From positions 372,001 through 436,000 of the forward strand of contig CAVZIL010000007.1 of the NCBI GenBank assembly GCA_963775505.1: a stretch of DNA of 64,000 bases, given 5' to 3'. The notes under the pieces were generated by a model. It was not told where the DNA came from, made no database searches, and saw only the letters and a list, made by a program, of their open reading frames with translations. How positions within the stretch are numbered: the first letter of the stretch is position 1; each line of letters begins with the position of its first letter. Shown here piece by piece: positions 16,421 through 25,126 of this stretch. Made by a program: the position numbers and the translations under genes. Origin of the DNA: JAIBJN01 sp963775505. GTDB lineage: Bacteria > Actinomycetota > Thermoleophilia > Gaiellales > Gaiellaceae.

Positions 16421-17295
16421 CACCATCTTCTCTGGTAGCGGTTGCGAAGCCAAATGGCGAATGCGTTCATCGTCAGCAGGATCACGAGCAGGACGATGAT
16501 GCCAGCTGCGGCGAGCAGGCGGAACTCGTCCTGCGGGCGGGAGATCCACTGGTAGATCTGGATCGGGAGAGCGGTGAACGAGCCGAGCAGGGTCGGGTTG
16601 ACGGCGACGTAGGTGAGCGCCCCGACGAGCAGTAGCGGGGCCGTCTCGCCGATAGCCCGGGCGAGGGCGAGGATCGAGCCCGTGGCGATGCCCGGGATGG
16701 CGGCGGGAAGGACCTGACGCGAGACCACCTGCCACTGGGTCGCTCCGAGCGCGAAGGCTCCCTGCCGGATCGAGTCGGGCACGGCCCGGATCGCCTCCCT
16801 TGCCGCGACGATCACCGTCGGAAGGACGAGCAGGGTGAGGATCAGGGCTCCCGCGAGCAGCACCCGCCCGAGCCCGATGCCGCGCACGAGGAAGGCAAGG
16901 CCGAGGATGCCGTACACGATCGAAGGCACGGCGGCGAGATTCTGGATGTTCAGCTCGAGCAACCGGTTGTACCAGCGGTCCCGGTTCGCGTACTCCTCGA
17001 GGTAGATCGCGGTCCCGACGCCGATCGGCACCACCATCACGAGGAGCAGGATCATCAGGTAGATCGTTCCCAGGATCGCCGGGCGCGCGCCCGCGTTCTC
17101 GGGGTTGCTCGAGCTCGGCTGCGTGAAGAACGTCTCGTCGAGGTAGCCGACGCCTCTCTGAAAGACGTCGATGAGCAGCGTGAAGAGCAGGATGAACCCG
17201 ACCGCCACCGAGATGAGCAGGACGATGTAGAAGAGCGTCCCGCGCACTTTGTCGCCTCGAGGCCGGCGGCCGATCGTTGCGGCCGGGACGCTCAC
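16420..17295 (-). CDS. pstA: Phosphate ABC transporter permease PstA
   Basis: A 291-residue permease with six hydrophobic helices and the cytoplasmic loop that contacts PstB (AAREAIRAVPDSIRQGAFALGATQWQVV). It forms the channel with PstC. The GTG start overlaps the pstC stop as GTGA. Confidence 0.94.
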   Translation of the reverse strand: MSVPAATIGRRPRGDKVRGTLFYIVLLISVAVGFILLFTLLIDVFQRGVGYLDETFFTQPSSSNPENAGARPAILGTIYLMILLLVMVVPIGVGTAIYLEEYANRDRWYNRLLELNIQNLAAVPSIVYGILGLAFLVRGIGLGRVLLAGALILTLLVLPTVIVAAREAIRAVPDSIRQGAFALGATQWQVVSRQVLPAAIPGIATGSILALARAIGETAPLLLVGALTYVAVNPTLLGSFTALPIQIYQWISRPQDEFRLLAAAGIIVLLVILLTMNAFAIWLRNRYQRRW

Positions 17296-18230
17296 TCGTA
17301 GATCTCCCGGTACTTCCGCACGAGGCGGATCGAGATCATGTTCATGAAGAGCGTGATGACGAAGAGCGTCAGCCCGACGGCGAAGATGGTCTTGTACTCG
17401 ATGGAACCGGTGGGCACGTCGCCGATCCCCGTCGCGCCGATGAACGCGGTCATCGTCTGCGACGGCTCGCGCGGGTCAAGCCTGAGCTGTGCGATTCCCC
17501 CGGCCGCGAGAAGCACCACCATGGTCTCGCCGATGGCGCGGGAGATGGCGAGCACGAAGCTCGCGACGATTCCCGAGATGGCCGCAGGAATGACGATCCG
17601 CGTCGAGACCTGGAGCTTCGACGCGCCGAGCCCGTAGGCGCCGTCGCGGAGCTCCTGCGGCACCGCTGCCATCGCGTCCTCCGAGATCGACGCGACCGTC
17701 GGGATCAGGAGCACACCGATGACGAGGCCGGCCGAGAGGACATTGAACGTGCCGACTCCGAGCCCGAGATCCTGCAGGAGAGGCGTGAAGAACGTCAGTG
17801 CGAAGAAGCCGAAGACGACTGTGGGAATACCGGCGAGCACCTCGAGCGCCGGCTTGAGGATGCTGCGGGCCCGAGGGCTCGCGTACTCGCTGAGGTAGAC
17901 GGCGGCCCCGAGCCCGAACGGCAGCGCGACCAGGGCTGCCCAGAACGTCACCGTGAAGGTGCCGACCAGAAGGGGCCGCACCCCGTACGAGGGAGGCTCG
18001 AAGAGCGGAGCCCAGCGATCGTCCGTGAAGAAGTCGACGATCGAGACCTCGCGGAAGAACTCGATGGACGGCAGGAGCAGGGCGATCACGATGCCGACCG
18101 TCGTCGCCAACGACACCAGCGCGCAGAGGGCGAGGACGCCTTTGACGACGACCTCGCCCCAGCGCCTTCCTTCGGCGCGCAGCCGGATCGGTGCCGGCTG
18201 CGCGCCTGCGGTGGTGTCGTGTGCCGCCAC
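17292..18230 (-). CDS. pstC: Phosphate ABC transporter permease PstC
   Basis: A 312-residue permease with six hydrophobic helices. It shows SEYASPRARSILKPALEVLAGIPTVVFGF and the PstB-contact loop ISEDAMAAVPQELRDGAYGLGASKLQV. It pairs with PstA. The 7-bp gap to pstS shows a single transcript. Confidence 0.94.
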   Translation of the reverse strand: MAAHDTTAGAQPAPIRLRAEGRRWGEVVVKGVLALCALVSLATTVGIVIALLLPSIEFFREVSIVDFFTDDRWAPLFEPPSYGVRPLLVGTFTVTFWAALVALPFGLGAAVYLSEYASPRARSILKPALEVLAGIPTVVFGFFALTFFTPLLQDLGLGVGTFNVLSAGLVIGVLLIPTVASISEDAMAAVPQELRDGAYGLGASKLQVSTRIVIPAAISGIVASFVLAISRAIGETMVVLLAAGGIAQLRLDPREPSQTMTAFIGATGIGDVPTGSIEYKTIFAVGLTLFVITLFMNMISIRLVRKYREIYE

Positions 18231-18237
18231 GCGCCCC

Positions 18238-19245
18238 TTACTTGGCTGCCATCGACTCGAGTGTCGAGAGGTTGGTCGTCACCTGCTCCTCGGGGACCGG
18301 GATGAAGAGGTAATCCTCGGCAATCTGGATCGAGTTCGTCAAGAAGAACTCGACGAAGCCGTAGACCTCGGGCCGCGCGAGCGACTCGTTCTTCACGTAG
18401 ATGAAGAGCGGCCGCGAGAGCGGCGTGTACGTGCCGTCCCGGGCAGCGTCGACGCTCGGGGCGACGCAGCCCTCGCCCCCGTCGATCTCGACTGCCTTCA
18501 GCGAGTCGATGTTCTCTTCGTAGTACGTGTACCCGAGATACCCGAGCCCGCCCGGATCGCCTGCGACCGCCTGGACGGTGACGTTGTCGTCCTCGCTGGC
18601 GGTGTAGTCGGAGCGGCTCGCGCCCTCCTCGCCGTTCACCTCGTCCGTGAAGTAGTCGAACGTCCCCGAGTCAGTGCCAGGGCCAGCGAGAGCAAGCGCC
18701 TGGTCGGGGAAGCTGGGATCGATCTGGTTCCAGTTGTCGACCTTGCCTTCGGCAGCGGGTTCCCACATCTTGTTCAGCTGCTCGATCGTCAGACAGGTGG
18801 CCCAGTCGTTTTCCGGGTTCACGACCACCGTGAGGGCATCCACGCCGACCTGGAACTCCGTGTACTCGATACCCGCCTCGGCGCAAAGCGGCACCTCTTC
18901 TTCCTCGTCGATCGGGCGCGAGGCGTTCGAGATGTCGGTCTCGCCGGCACAGAACCGCTCGAAACCGCCTCCTGTGCCCGAGATACCCACCGTGACGTTC
19001 ACGTTCGGCTGCTCGCCGCGGAACTCCTCGGCCGCCGCCGTGGTCAGTGGGCCGACGGTGCTGGAGCCGTCGATCTCGATCGAGCCGGAGAGCTCAGCGG
19101 CAGGCTCGGTGGTCTCTCCGGTTGCCGCCGGAGCGTCTGCGGTGTCCTCGTCCTCGTCGTCCCGGCCGCACCCGGCGGCGCCGAGCGCCAGCACCGCGAG
19201 CGCCAGCAGGAGGAGGACAAGCCTCGGAACAGGACGAACTCCCAC
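18238..19245 (-). CDS. pstS: Phosphate-binding lipoprotein PstS
   Basis: A 335-residue extracytoplasmic phosphate receptor. The start is an N-terminal hydrophobic run ending in a lipobox (LGAAGC), then an Asp/Glu-rich linker. Phosphate-binding family segments follow: IEIDGSSTVGPLTTAAAEEF, GISGTGGGFERFC, DISNASRPI and the PGTDSGTFDYF region. GTG 19245 is preferred because AAAGGAG lies 5-7 nt upstream, whereas the in-frame ATG at 19269 would place that ribosome site inside the coding region. A PHO box lies 70-100 bp upstream. Confidence 0.94.
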   Translation of the reverse strand: MGVRPVPRLVLLLLALAVLALGAAGCGRDDEDEDTADAPAATGETTEPAAELSGSIEIDGSSTVGPLTTAAAEEFRGEQPNVNVTVGISGTGGGFERFCAGETDISNASRPIDEEEEVPLCAEAGIEYTEFQVGVDALTVVVNPENDWATCLTIEQLNKMWEPAAEGKVDNWNQIDPSFPDQALALAGPGTDSGTFDYFTDEVNGEEGASRSDYTASEDDNVTVQAVAGDPGGLGYLGYTYYEENIDSLKAVEIDGGEGCVAPSVDAARDGTYTPLSRPLFIYVKNESLARPEVYGFVEFFLTNSIQIAEDYLFIPVPEEQVTTNLSTLESMAAK

Positions 19246-19314
19246 GATTCTCCTTTCGCGTTGTTGCATCGAGGCGAGTGTCGCCCTGCCGTTCCGGGGA
19301 GTGGGCTGAAAGGC

Positions 19315-19345
19315 TGTAAACGACTGGTGAAGAGGTGGTGAAACG
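19315..19345 (-). promoter_or_regulatory. PHO box of the pstS operon
   Basis: On the minus strand three units follow each other at exact 11-bp spacing: TTTCACC, CTTCACC, GTTTACA. This is the direct-repeat architecture of actinobacterial PhoP/RegX3 sites (consensus GTTCACC with four free bases). It sits partly at the end of the kinase gene and upstream of pstS. Confidence 0.75.
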
Positions 19346-19347
19346 CC

Positions 19348-20319
19348 TCAGCGGCTCGGGAAGAAGCAGCGGACCGTCAGGCCGCGGCCGCGGGCGCCCG
19401 CGGCCTCCACGGTGCCGCCGCCCGAGGTGACGACGTGCTTCACGATCGCCAGCCCGAGTCCCGTCCCCCGCGACGCCCTGGCCCGGTCGGTACGGTAGAA
19501 GCGCTCGAAGAGGCGGGGGAGATCCGCCTCCGACACGCCGACGCCGTCGTCCGCGGCGATGAGCTCGATGCCGCCCTCGGCGTGATGCACGGAGAGCCTG
19601 AGCCGCGCGCCGGGGCCCGCGTAGCGGACAGCGTTCTGGGCGAGGTTCTGCACGACGACACGGATCATGCGCGGCCGCAGTGGGAGCTCTACGTCCTCGT
19701 CGGCCTCGACCTCGACGGTCACGCCGGCGCGCGCTGCCTGCTCCTCGAGGCTCTCGGCGACCTCGACGAGTATCGGGAACACCGGGGTGGTGCCCAGTCC
19801 GACCACCTCGTGTCCCGACTCGAGCTCGGAGAGGAAGAGGATGTCGTCGATCAGCTCGCGGATCGTGTCGATCTCGCCCTGCGCCTGCTCGACGAGCTCG
19901 ATGACGTCTGCGCCTGGGAGCGTCGCCGTCTCCAGCAGCGCGAGCACGCGGGCGAGCGGCGTCCGCAGCTCGTGTGAGACGGCCGCGGTGAAGCCCGCGC
20001 GCAGCTCCTCGTAGGCGGCCATGTCGCCGGTGTCGCGCGCGTAGAGGATCGTCTCGCGCCGGCCGTCGACCTCGTACGGGATGGAGAGGGGCGCATTGCG
20101 CAGCAGCGCGTCCGGCGCGGCGGCGCCCTCCTCGAGCCCGCCGAGCAGCTCGCGTGCCCTCCGGCTCGCGGCGACCACGCGGTCGTGCTCGTCGAGGACG
20201 ACGACGATCTCGCGGCTCTCCTCGACGAGGGCCCGCCCGCGCCGGGCTTCGAGGCGAAGCTCCTCGAGCCCCGCGTCCGCGGGCCGGCCATTGTCGCTGC
20301 GTCGGAGGAAACGCCGCAC
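19348..20319 (-). CDS. PhoR/SenX3-like sensor histidine kinase without membrane helices
   Basis: A 323-residue kinase. A short PAS-like region (about 30-110) precedes the phosphoacceptor helix VSHELRTPLARVLALLE near residue 125 and an ATPase domain. The ATPase shows the N box (QNLAQNAVRYA), G1 (ADDGVGV), F box (LFERFYRTD) and G2 (GTGLGLAIVKHV). No transmembrane helix is visible, unlike most PhoR proteins, so it probably senses through PhoU and Pst at the membrane face. It is divergent from its likely partner regulator and upstream of pstS. Confidence 0.9.
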   Translation of the reverse strand: MRRFLRRSDNGRPADAGLEELRLEARRGRALVEESREIVVVLDEHDRVVAASRRARELLGGLEEGAAAPDALLRNAPLSIPYEVDGRRETILYARDTGDMAAYEELRAGFTAAVSHELRTPLARVLALLETATLPGADVIELVEQAQGEIDTIRELIDDILFLSELESGHEVVGLGTTPVFPILVEVAESLEEQAARAGVTVEVEADEDVELPLRPRMIRVVVQNLAQNAVRYAGPGARLRLSVHHAEGGIELIAADDGVGVSEADLPRLFERFYRTDRARASRGTGLGLAIVKHVVTSGGGTVEAAGARGRGLTVRCFFPSR

Positions 20320-20350
20320 CTCGCCGTGATCGTAGCCCGGTCTTCCCTGC

Positions 20351-20382
20351 GTTAAATGCGGTTCACCACTTCTTCACCAGTG
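20351..20382 (+). promoter_or_regulatory. PHO box upstream of the response regulator
   Basis: GTTCACC (20361-20367) and CTTCACC (20372-20378) at exact 11-bp spacing, preceded by a weaker GTTAAAT unit. It points toward the regulator gene at 20438 and lies between it and the divergent kinase, suggesting autoregulation of the pair. Confidence 0.7.
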
Positions 20383-20437
20383 CGCTACCGTTGGGCGACC
20401 CCCGGAGCGAGTGCCCGCGGGCAGAATCGAGGAGAAC

Positions 20438-21133
20438 GTGTCGAAGGTGCTGATCATCGAGGACGACGATGTCATTGCCGAGGGAATGGCGCGGCATCTG
20501 ACCTCGGCGGGCTTCGACCCGCTCTGGGTGAACAAGGGAGAGTCGGGGCTCGCACGCCTGCGCTACGAGCGGCCGGACGTCTGCGTGCTCGACCTGATGC
20601 TGCCCGGCATCGACGGGTGGAAGCTGATCGAGACGGCGCGCGCCGAGGGAATCGGAACGCCGATCGTCGTCGTCAGCGCGCGCGGCACCGAGCACGACCG
20701 TGTGCACGCCCTCGAGATCGGGGCCGACGACTATCTGGTGAAGCCGTTCTCCATGAAAGAGCTTGTCGCGCGCGTGCGCGCGGCGGCTCGTCGCGGCATC
20801 CGCGTCCAGGACGAGCGCCGCGGCGAGCCAATCGAGATCGAGGAGCTGAAGGTCGACCCGCTGAACGTCCAGGCCTACGTGCGCGGCGAGAGCGCCGAGC
20901 TGACGCCGACCGAGTTCCGCCTCCTCTACGCGCTGGCGCTCGAGCAGGGGCGGGTCGTCACGCGGGACGAGCTCCTCCAGAAGGTCTGGGGCCGCCGGCT
21001 CACGCACCGCGACCGCACCGTCGACGTCTTCGTCAGGAAGATCAGGGACAAGCTCGAGTCCCGCGGGCCGGCGCACACGTTCGTACAGACGCGCTACGGC
21101 GTCGGCTACAAGCTCGAAGCGGTCGCCAAGTAG
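20438..21133 (+). CDS. OmpR/PhoB-family response regulator (PhoP/RegX3-like)
   Basis: A 231-residue regulator. The receiver domain (1-115) shows acidic IIEDDD, phosphorylation site VCVLDLMLPGIDGW, VVSAR and DYLVKPFSM. A winged helix (about 140-228) carries TPTEFRLLYAL, VVTRDELLQKVWG, RTVDVFVRKIRDKLE and TRYGVGYKLE. GTG 20438 is chosen because GAGGAG lies 5-6 nt upstream. With the divergent kinase it is the likely phosphate-starvation two-component system that binds the PHO boxes in this window. Confidence 0.92.
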   Translation: MSKVLIIEDDDVIAEGMARHLTSAGFDPLWVNKGESGLARLRYERPDVCVLDLMLPGIDGWKLIETARAEGIGTPIVVVSARGTEHDRVHALEIGADDYLVKPFSMKELVARVRAAARRGIRVQDERRGEPIEIEELKVDPLNVQAYVRGESAELTPTEFRLLYALALEQGRVVTRDELLQKVWGRRLTHRDRTVDVFVRKIRDKLESRGPAHTFVQTRYGVGYKLEAVAK

Positions 21134-21192
21134 CGGGACTGCCTCAAGAGCTCCTAACAGAATGAGAAGCCACGCCGTCTGGCCGCGCTGGG

Positions 21193-21275
21193 CGGCCCGA
21201 TGCGGCGTCCTCAGTCGCGCCCATACCTCTGCAGGTATGAGCGCTCCCTGCGTCCTTGCCTCGAACCACCCATCG
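21193..21275 (+). repeat. Intergenic repeat family, copy B
   Basis: It has the same conserved flanks as copies A and C (GCGTCCTC, GTCGCGCC, GAGCGCTCCCTGCGTCCTTG, CTCG, CCATCGC). The hairpin arms differ: outer GCGC (21217-21220 with 21241-21244), then CATACCT (21222-21228) with AGGTATG (21233-21239). Compared with CGTAGC/GCTACG in the other copies, two base pairs are changed on both sides so that pairing is preserved. It lies between the regulator and the CBS gene. Confidence 0.8.
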
Positions 21276-21324
21276 CACCAGCCGGCGGGCCATCATCCCG
21301 TTAGAAGCTCTAAGATCGCGGCCT

Positions 21325-21714
21325 GTGTCCGTGATCGCCGACCACATGTCGCGGGAGCTCCTGAGGGCGTTGCCCGACGAGACGCTCGCCGAGGCGGCCG
21401 AGCACATGGTCGCGCGAGGCGTCGGAGCGGTGCTGGTGATGGAGGGCGACCGGCTCGAAGGGATCCTGACCGAGCGCGACATCCTCAAGGCGGTTGCCGT
21501 CGGCGCCGCCGAGAGCGCGCGTGTCCGTGACTGGATGACGAGGAACCCGGAGACGATCGAGACCTCCGACGACACCGGGCATGCCGCCGCGCTCATGATC
21601 CACGGCGGCTTCCGGCACCTGCCGGTCCTGGACGGCGGCGCGGTGGCCGGGATCGTCTCGATCCGCGACCTCATGCGGGTGGCCCTGGACGACGCGGCGC
21701 CGCGGGGCGTCTAA
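21325..21714 (+). CDS. CBS-domain pair protein
   Basis: About 129 residues forming two CBS motifs: ETLAEAAEHMVARGVGAVLVMEGDRLEGILTERDIL and DTGHAAALMIHGGFRHLPVLDGGAVAGIVSIRDLM. This is a complete Bateman module with no fused catalytic domain. Such stand-alone proteins bind adenosyl nucleotides and tune partner proteins; the partner is unknown. GTG 21325 is the likely start; a second GTG two codons on is possible. Confidence 0.85.
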   Translation: MSVIADHMSRELLRALPDETLAEAAEHMVARGVGAVLVMEGDRLEGILTERDILKAVAVGAAESARVRDWMTRNPETIETSDDTGHAAALMIHGGFRHLPVLDGGAVAGIVSIRDLMRVALDDAAPRGV

Positions 21715-21907
21715 GCCCTAGTTCGACGCCGGACCTTCACCAGACGGCTTCCCACGGGCAGTCCGAGGACAGCGAGACTCCGAGCAACACATGCTCTCCG
21801 CCGGGAGCTCACACGGCTCGGCGTCGCGGCCCTTCCGTGCAGGAGGCGGCACCGCCCACCGTCCTGGCCGCTTGCGCCTGTAGCCCCGGGCTCCCACTCG
21901 CCCGCCA

Positions 21908-21938
21908 GGCAGCCCGCCGTCCTCGCCGGCGGGCTGCC
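21908..21938. terminator. Long GC hairpin, probable terminator after the CBS gene
   Basis: A perfect 12-bp stem (21908-21919 with 21927-21938) closes a 7-nt loop. It is followed by GCCTTCTCC and not by a T-run, so termination strength is uncertain. The rest of 21715-21991 shows no gene. Confidence 0.5.
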
Positions 21939-21951
21939 GCCTTCTCCACCC

Positions 21952-21974
21952 TTTCACCAGATGATCACCCCGGC
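21952..21974 (+). promoter_or_regulatory. PHO box upstream of ppk
   Basis: TTTCACC (21952-21958) followed at 11-bp spacing by GATCACC (21963-21969), oriented toward ppk and ending about 20 bp before its start. It has two good units. It implies phosphate-starvation control of polyphosphate kinase. Confidence 0.55.
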
Positions 21975-21991
21975 TCGCACCGCGACCGAGG

Positions 21992-24103
21992 ATGATGCAC
22001 TCTTCATCCATGCGCGCGGAGACTGACAAGGCTTCCCAGGAGGGCAAGCGGCTCCTCAACCGGGAGCTCTCCTGGCTCGAGTTCAACGCGCGCGTCCTGG
22101 AGCTCACGGCCGACGCCTCCGTCCCAGTGCTCGAGCGCGTGAAGTTCTGCTCGATCTTCTCCTCGAACCTCGACGAGTTCTTCATGGTTCGGGTCGCAGG
22201 CCTGCTTGGTCAGGAGGCGGCCGGGATCGCCGTGCGCTCGTCCGACGGACGGACGCCGTCGGCCACGCTCGCCGAGATCCGCGAGCGGGTCCTCGCGCTC
22301 ACCGCACGCCAGTCCAGGGTGTGGAGTCGCGAGCTCGTCTCGGCGCTCAGCGAGGCCGGGATCGACATCGCGCAGGTCGACGAGTGCTCCGACAAGGAGC
22401 TTGCCGAGCTCGAGCGGCGGTTCGACCGCGAGATCTACCCCGTGCTGACGCCCCTCGCCGTCGGGCCCGGACAGCCGTTCCCCTACATCTCGGGCCTCTC
22501 CAACAGCCTCGCCGTGCTCGTCCGCGACCCCGAGACCGGGGAGGAGCGGTTCGCGCGCGTGAAGGTTCCCGAGGGCCTGCCGCGCTTCCTCGAGGTCGGC
22601 AAGCGCAGCGCCTTCGTGCCGCTGGAAGCTGTGATCGCCCACTTCCTCGACCAACTCTTCCCGCAGATGGACGTCGTCGAGCGGGCCGTCTTCCGGGTCA
22701 CCCGGGACGCCGACTTCGAGGTCTCCGACGAGGCCGACGACCTTCTCGAGGCGGTCGAGCTGGAGCTGCGCCGCCGTCGCTTCGGGGACGTCGTCCGGCT
22801 CGAGGTCTCGGGCTCGGTCTCGAACAGGATGCTCGGCCGGCTGATGGAGGGGCTCGGCGTCGGCGAGGAGCAGGTGTACCCGATCCGCGGCCCGCTCGAC
22901 CTCGCAGACCTCTCGCAGCTGGCGGCGCTCGACCGGCCCGACCTCAAGGACGACCCGTGGGTGCCGAGCACGCCTGCGCGCTTCGCCGCCGCGCTGGGAG
23001 GCGAAGGGTTCTTCTCGGAGATCCGGCGCGGGGACGTGCTCGTCCACCATCCCTACGACTCCTTCGTGACCACGTTCGAGCGCTTCGTGCGCGAAGCCGC
23101 CCGCGACCCGTCCGTGATCACGCTGAAGACGACCGTGTACCGGACGAGTGACGACTCCCCGGTCGTGCCCGCCCTGATCGAGGTGGCCGAGGACGGGCGC
23201 CAGGCCGTGTGCCTCGTCGAGCTCAAGGCGCGCTTCGACGAGCACCGCAACATCGAGTGGTCGAGGGCGCTCGAGCGCGCGGGCGTCCACGTCGTCTACG
23301 GCTTCCCCAACCTCAAGATCCACGCGAAGACGACCCTCATGGTGAGGCGGGAGGGGAAGGCGCTGCGCCGCTACGTCCACGTCGGCACCGGTAACTACCA
23401 CGCGCTCACCGCCCGGATCTACGAGGACTTCGGCCTCTTCACGGCCGACGAGGAGATCGCGGCCGACGTCGCCGACCTCTTCAACTACGTCACCGGCTTC
23501 GGGCGGCCGCAGGCGTTCCGCAAGATCCTGGTCGCGCCGTTCAACCTGCGCCGCCGGCTCGTCGAGGAGATCCGCGCGGTCGCCAAGGCTGCCTCCGAAG
23601 GTGAGCACGCCCGCATCCGTCTGAAGACGAACGCGCTCACCGACGAGACGATCATCGACGAGCTGTACGCGGCGTCGCAGGCCGGCGCGGAGATCGACAT
23701 CGTCGCCCGCTCGATCTGCCAGCTGCGCCCGGGCGTTCGCGGTCTCTCGGAGTCGATCCGCGTTCGCAGCGTCCTCGGCCGCTTCCTCGAGCACAGCCGC
23801 TTCTTCGTCTTCGAGGCCGGCGACTCGGCGACCACGTTCCTGGGGAGCGCCGACCTCATGACCCGCAACCTCGACCATCGCATCGAGATCGCCGTTCCGG
23901 TGGAGGACCCGAGGGTGCAGGCGCAGCTTGCGGCCGCCTTCGACGTCCTTCTCGAGGACAACACCGCCTGGACGCTGCAGCCCGAGGGTGCCTGGAAGCG
24001 CCTCAAGCCGCGCAAGGACCAGGGCGTGAAGGGCAGTCACGATGCGCTCATGCGCAAGGCCCGCACGCGGGCGCGCCGCCGGGTGGCACGGCGGCCGCGG
24101 TAG
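21992..24103 (+). CDS. ppk: Polyphosphate kinase
   Basis: A 703-residue PPK1 that reversibly transfers the ATP gamma-phosphate to polyphosphate. Domains in order are the N-terminal helical domain (LLNRELSWLEFNARVLE), head domain, and two phospholipase-D-like catalytic domains. The autophosphorylated histidine is in NLKIHAKTTLMVRRE near residue 440, with TGNYHALTARIYEDFGLFT following. The second domain has SRFFVFEAGD and GSADLMTRNLDHRIE. Alternative ATGs lie at 21995 and 22010. Next to ppx and CHAD it forms a polyphosphate block. Confidence 0.95.
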   Translation: MMHSSSMRAETDKASQEGKRLLNRELSWLEFNARVLELTADASVPVLERVKFCSIFSSNLDEFFMVRVAGLLGQEAAGIAVRSSDGRTPSATLAEIRERVLALTARQSRVWSRELVSALSEAGIDIAQVDECSDKELAELERRFDREIYPVLTPLAVGPGQPFPYISGLSNSLAVLVRDPETGEERFARVKVPEGLPRFLEVGKRSAFVPLEAVIAHFLDQLFPQMDVVERAVFRVTRDADFEVSDEADDLLEAVELELRRRRFGDVVRLEVSGSVSNRMLGRLMEGLGVGEEQVYPIRGPLDLADLSQLAALDRPDLKDDPWVPSTPARFAAALGGEGFFSEIRRGDVLVHHPYDSFVTTFERFVREAARDPSVITLKTTVYRTSDDSPVVPALIEVAEDGRQAVCLVELKARFDEHRNIEWSRALERAGVHVVYGFPNLKIHAKTTLMVRREGKALRRYVHVGTGNYHALTARIYEDFGLFTADEEIAADVADLFNYVTGFGRPQAFRKILVAPFNLRRRLVEEIRAVAKAASEGEHARIRLKTNALTDETIIDELYAASQAGAEIDIVARSICQLRPGVRGLSESIRVRSVLGRFLEHSRFFVFEAGDSATTFLGSADLMTRNLDHRIEIAVPVEDPRVQAQLAAAFDVLLEDNTAWTLQPEGAWKRLKPRKDQGVKGSHDALMRKARTRARRRVARRPR

Positions 24104-24160
24104 CCAAACCCTCCTAGGGCCGGGGTTTACAGCCGACGCCGACGGGAGAATGACCTCGCC

Positions 24161-25048
24161 ATGACGGTAGGCATCGTCGACGTGGGCTCGAACACCGTTC
24201 GCCTCCTGGTCGCCCAGGTCCGGGGCGGCGAGCTCGTCGCGCTTCGCGAGGAGCGGGAGCACCTGTTCCTCGGCGAGGACGTCGAGCGCGACGGCCGGCT
24301 CTCCGGGGAGCGCATCAGGGAGGCGGCCCGCCGGGCGGGCGGTTACGCGGCGAGTGCCCGTCGGCTCGGGGCTCGCGAGATCGACGTCATCGTCACCGCC
24401 CCGGGCCGGCAGAGCGCGAACGGCGACAAGCTGGTCAAGGAGCTCCGGAAGGCGACCGGCGCGCCGGTGCGCGTCCTGAGCGCCGACGAGGAAGGGCGGC
24501 TCGCGTTCGCGGGGGCCGTCGCCGCGGCCAAGTCCCTGCCGGGAAGCGTGGCCGTCTGCGACGTCGGCGGCGGCTCGGCAGAGGCCGTCGTCGGAACGGT
24601 CGAGGGCGGCCCAGCGTGGTCGCGCTCGTTCGACATCGGGGCGGTGCGGCTCACGGAGCGCTTCCTCGCCGACGACCCGCCCGGTAGGCGCGCCCTCACC
24701 GTGGCGCGCGCCGAGGTCGAGCGCCACCTCGAGGCCTTCACCCCGCCGCTCCCGCAGGCGGCGCTCGCCACGGGCGGCACGGCCCGCTCGCTCCGCAAGC
24801 TCGTCGGGTGGGAGCTCGACGGCGAGGAGTTCGACGCGGCGCTGCGCATCCTCGGCAAGCGCCCGTCCGCCAAGGTGGCGAAGACGTTCGGCCTCCACGA
24901 GCACCGCGCCCGCTCGCTCGCCGCGGGCGTGGTCATCCTCTCGTGCCTCCAGGCGCGGCTCGGCGTTCCGCTCGAGGTCTCTCGCGCGGGGCTCCGAGAG
25001 GGCGCGGCGCTCGCGCTCCTGGACGAGCTGGCCGCCTCCGCGGCCTGA
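24161..25048 (+). CDS. Ppx/GppA-family exopolyphosphatase, short form
   Basis: A 295-residue ASKHA-fold phosphatase. It shows phosphate loop VDVGSNTVRLLVAQV, VTAPGRQSANGD, LSADEEGRLAFAGA, GGGSAEAVVG and TGGTARSLRKLVG. It lacks the C-terminal HD-like region of long Ppx proteins. It hydrolyses polyphosphate or the pppGpp 5'-phosphate, and cannot be assigned between them by sequence. Placement after ppk favours polyphosphate turnover. Confidence 0.9.
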   Translation: MTVGIVDVGSNTVRLLVAQVRGGELVALREEREHLFLGEDVERDGRLSGERIREAARRAGGYAASARRLGAREIDVIVTAPGRQSANGDKLVKELRKATGAPVRVLSADEEGRLAFAGAVAAAKSLPGSVAVCDVGGGSAEAVVGTVEGGPAWSRSFDIGAVRLTERFLADDPPGRRALTVARAEVERHLEAFTPPLPQAALATGGTARSLRKLVGWELDGEEFDAALRILGKRPSAKVAKTFGLHEHRARSLAAGVVILSCLQARLGVPLEVSRAGLREGAALALLDELAASAA

Positions 25049-25063
25049 CGCCGCTTTACACGT

Positions 25064-25092
25064 TCCTCACCCGGGGTTCATCGAGGCGTAAC
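25064..25092 (+). promoter_or_regulatory. Three-unit PHO box upstream of the 89-residue PRC-like gene
   Basis: CTTTACA (25064-25070), CCTCACC (25075-25081) and GTTCATC (25086-25092) are spaced by exactly 11 bp. Each differs from GTTCACC by one to three bases. The array points at the small gene starting at 25127 and ends 34 bp before it. Confidence 0.55.
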
Positions 25093-25126
25093 CCACGCCG
25101 GCCGACGCTCCCGGCACCATGGGTGC

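Noticed and set aside
24125..24131. PHO box upstream of ppx
   Set aside because: Only one GTTTACA unit; no partner at 11-bp spacing on either side.
22004..24904. A 966-codon open frame on the minus strand across ppk and ppx
   Set aside because: It mirrors real genes on the plus strand. In high-GC DNA the antisense frame matching codon position 3 stays open by bias. Its translation is low-complexity (Glu/Arg/Leu-rich) with no family pattern.
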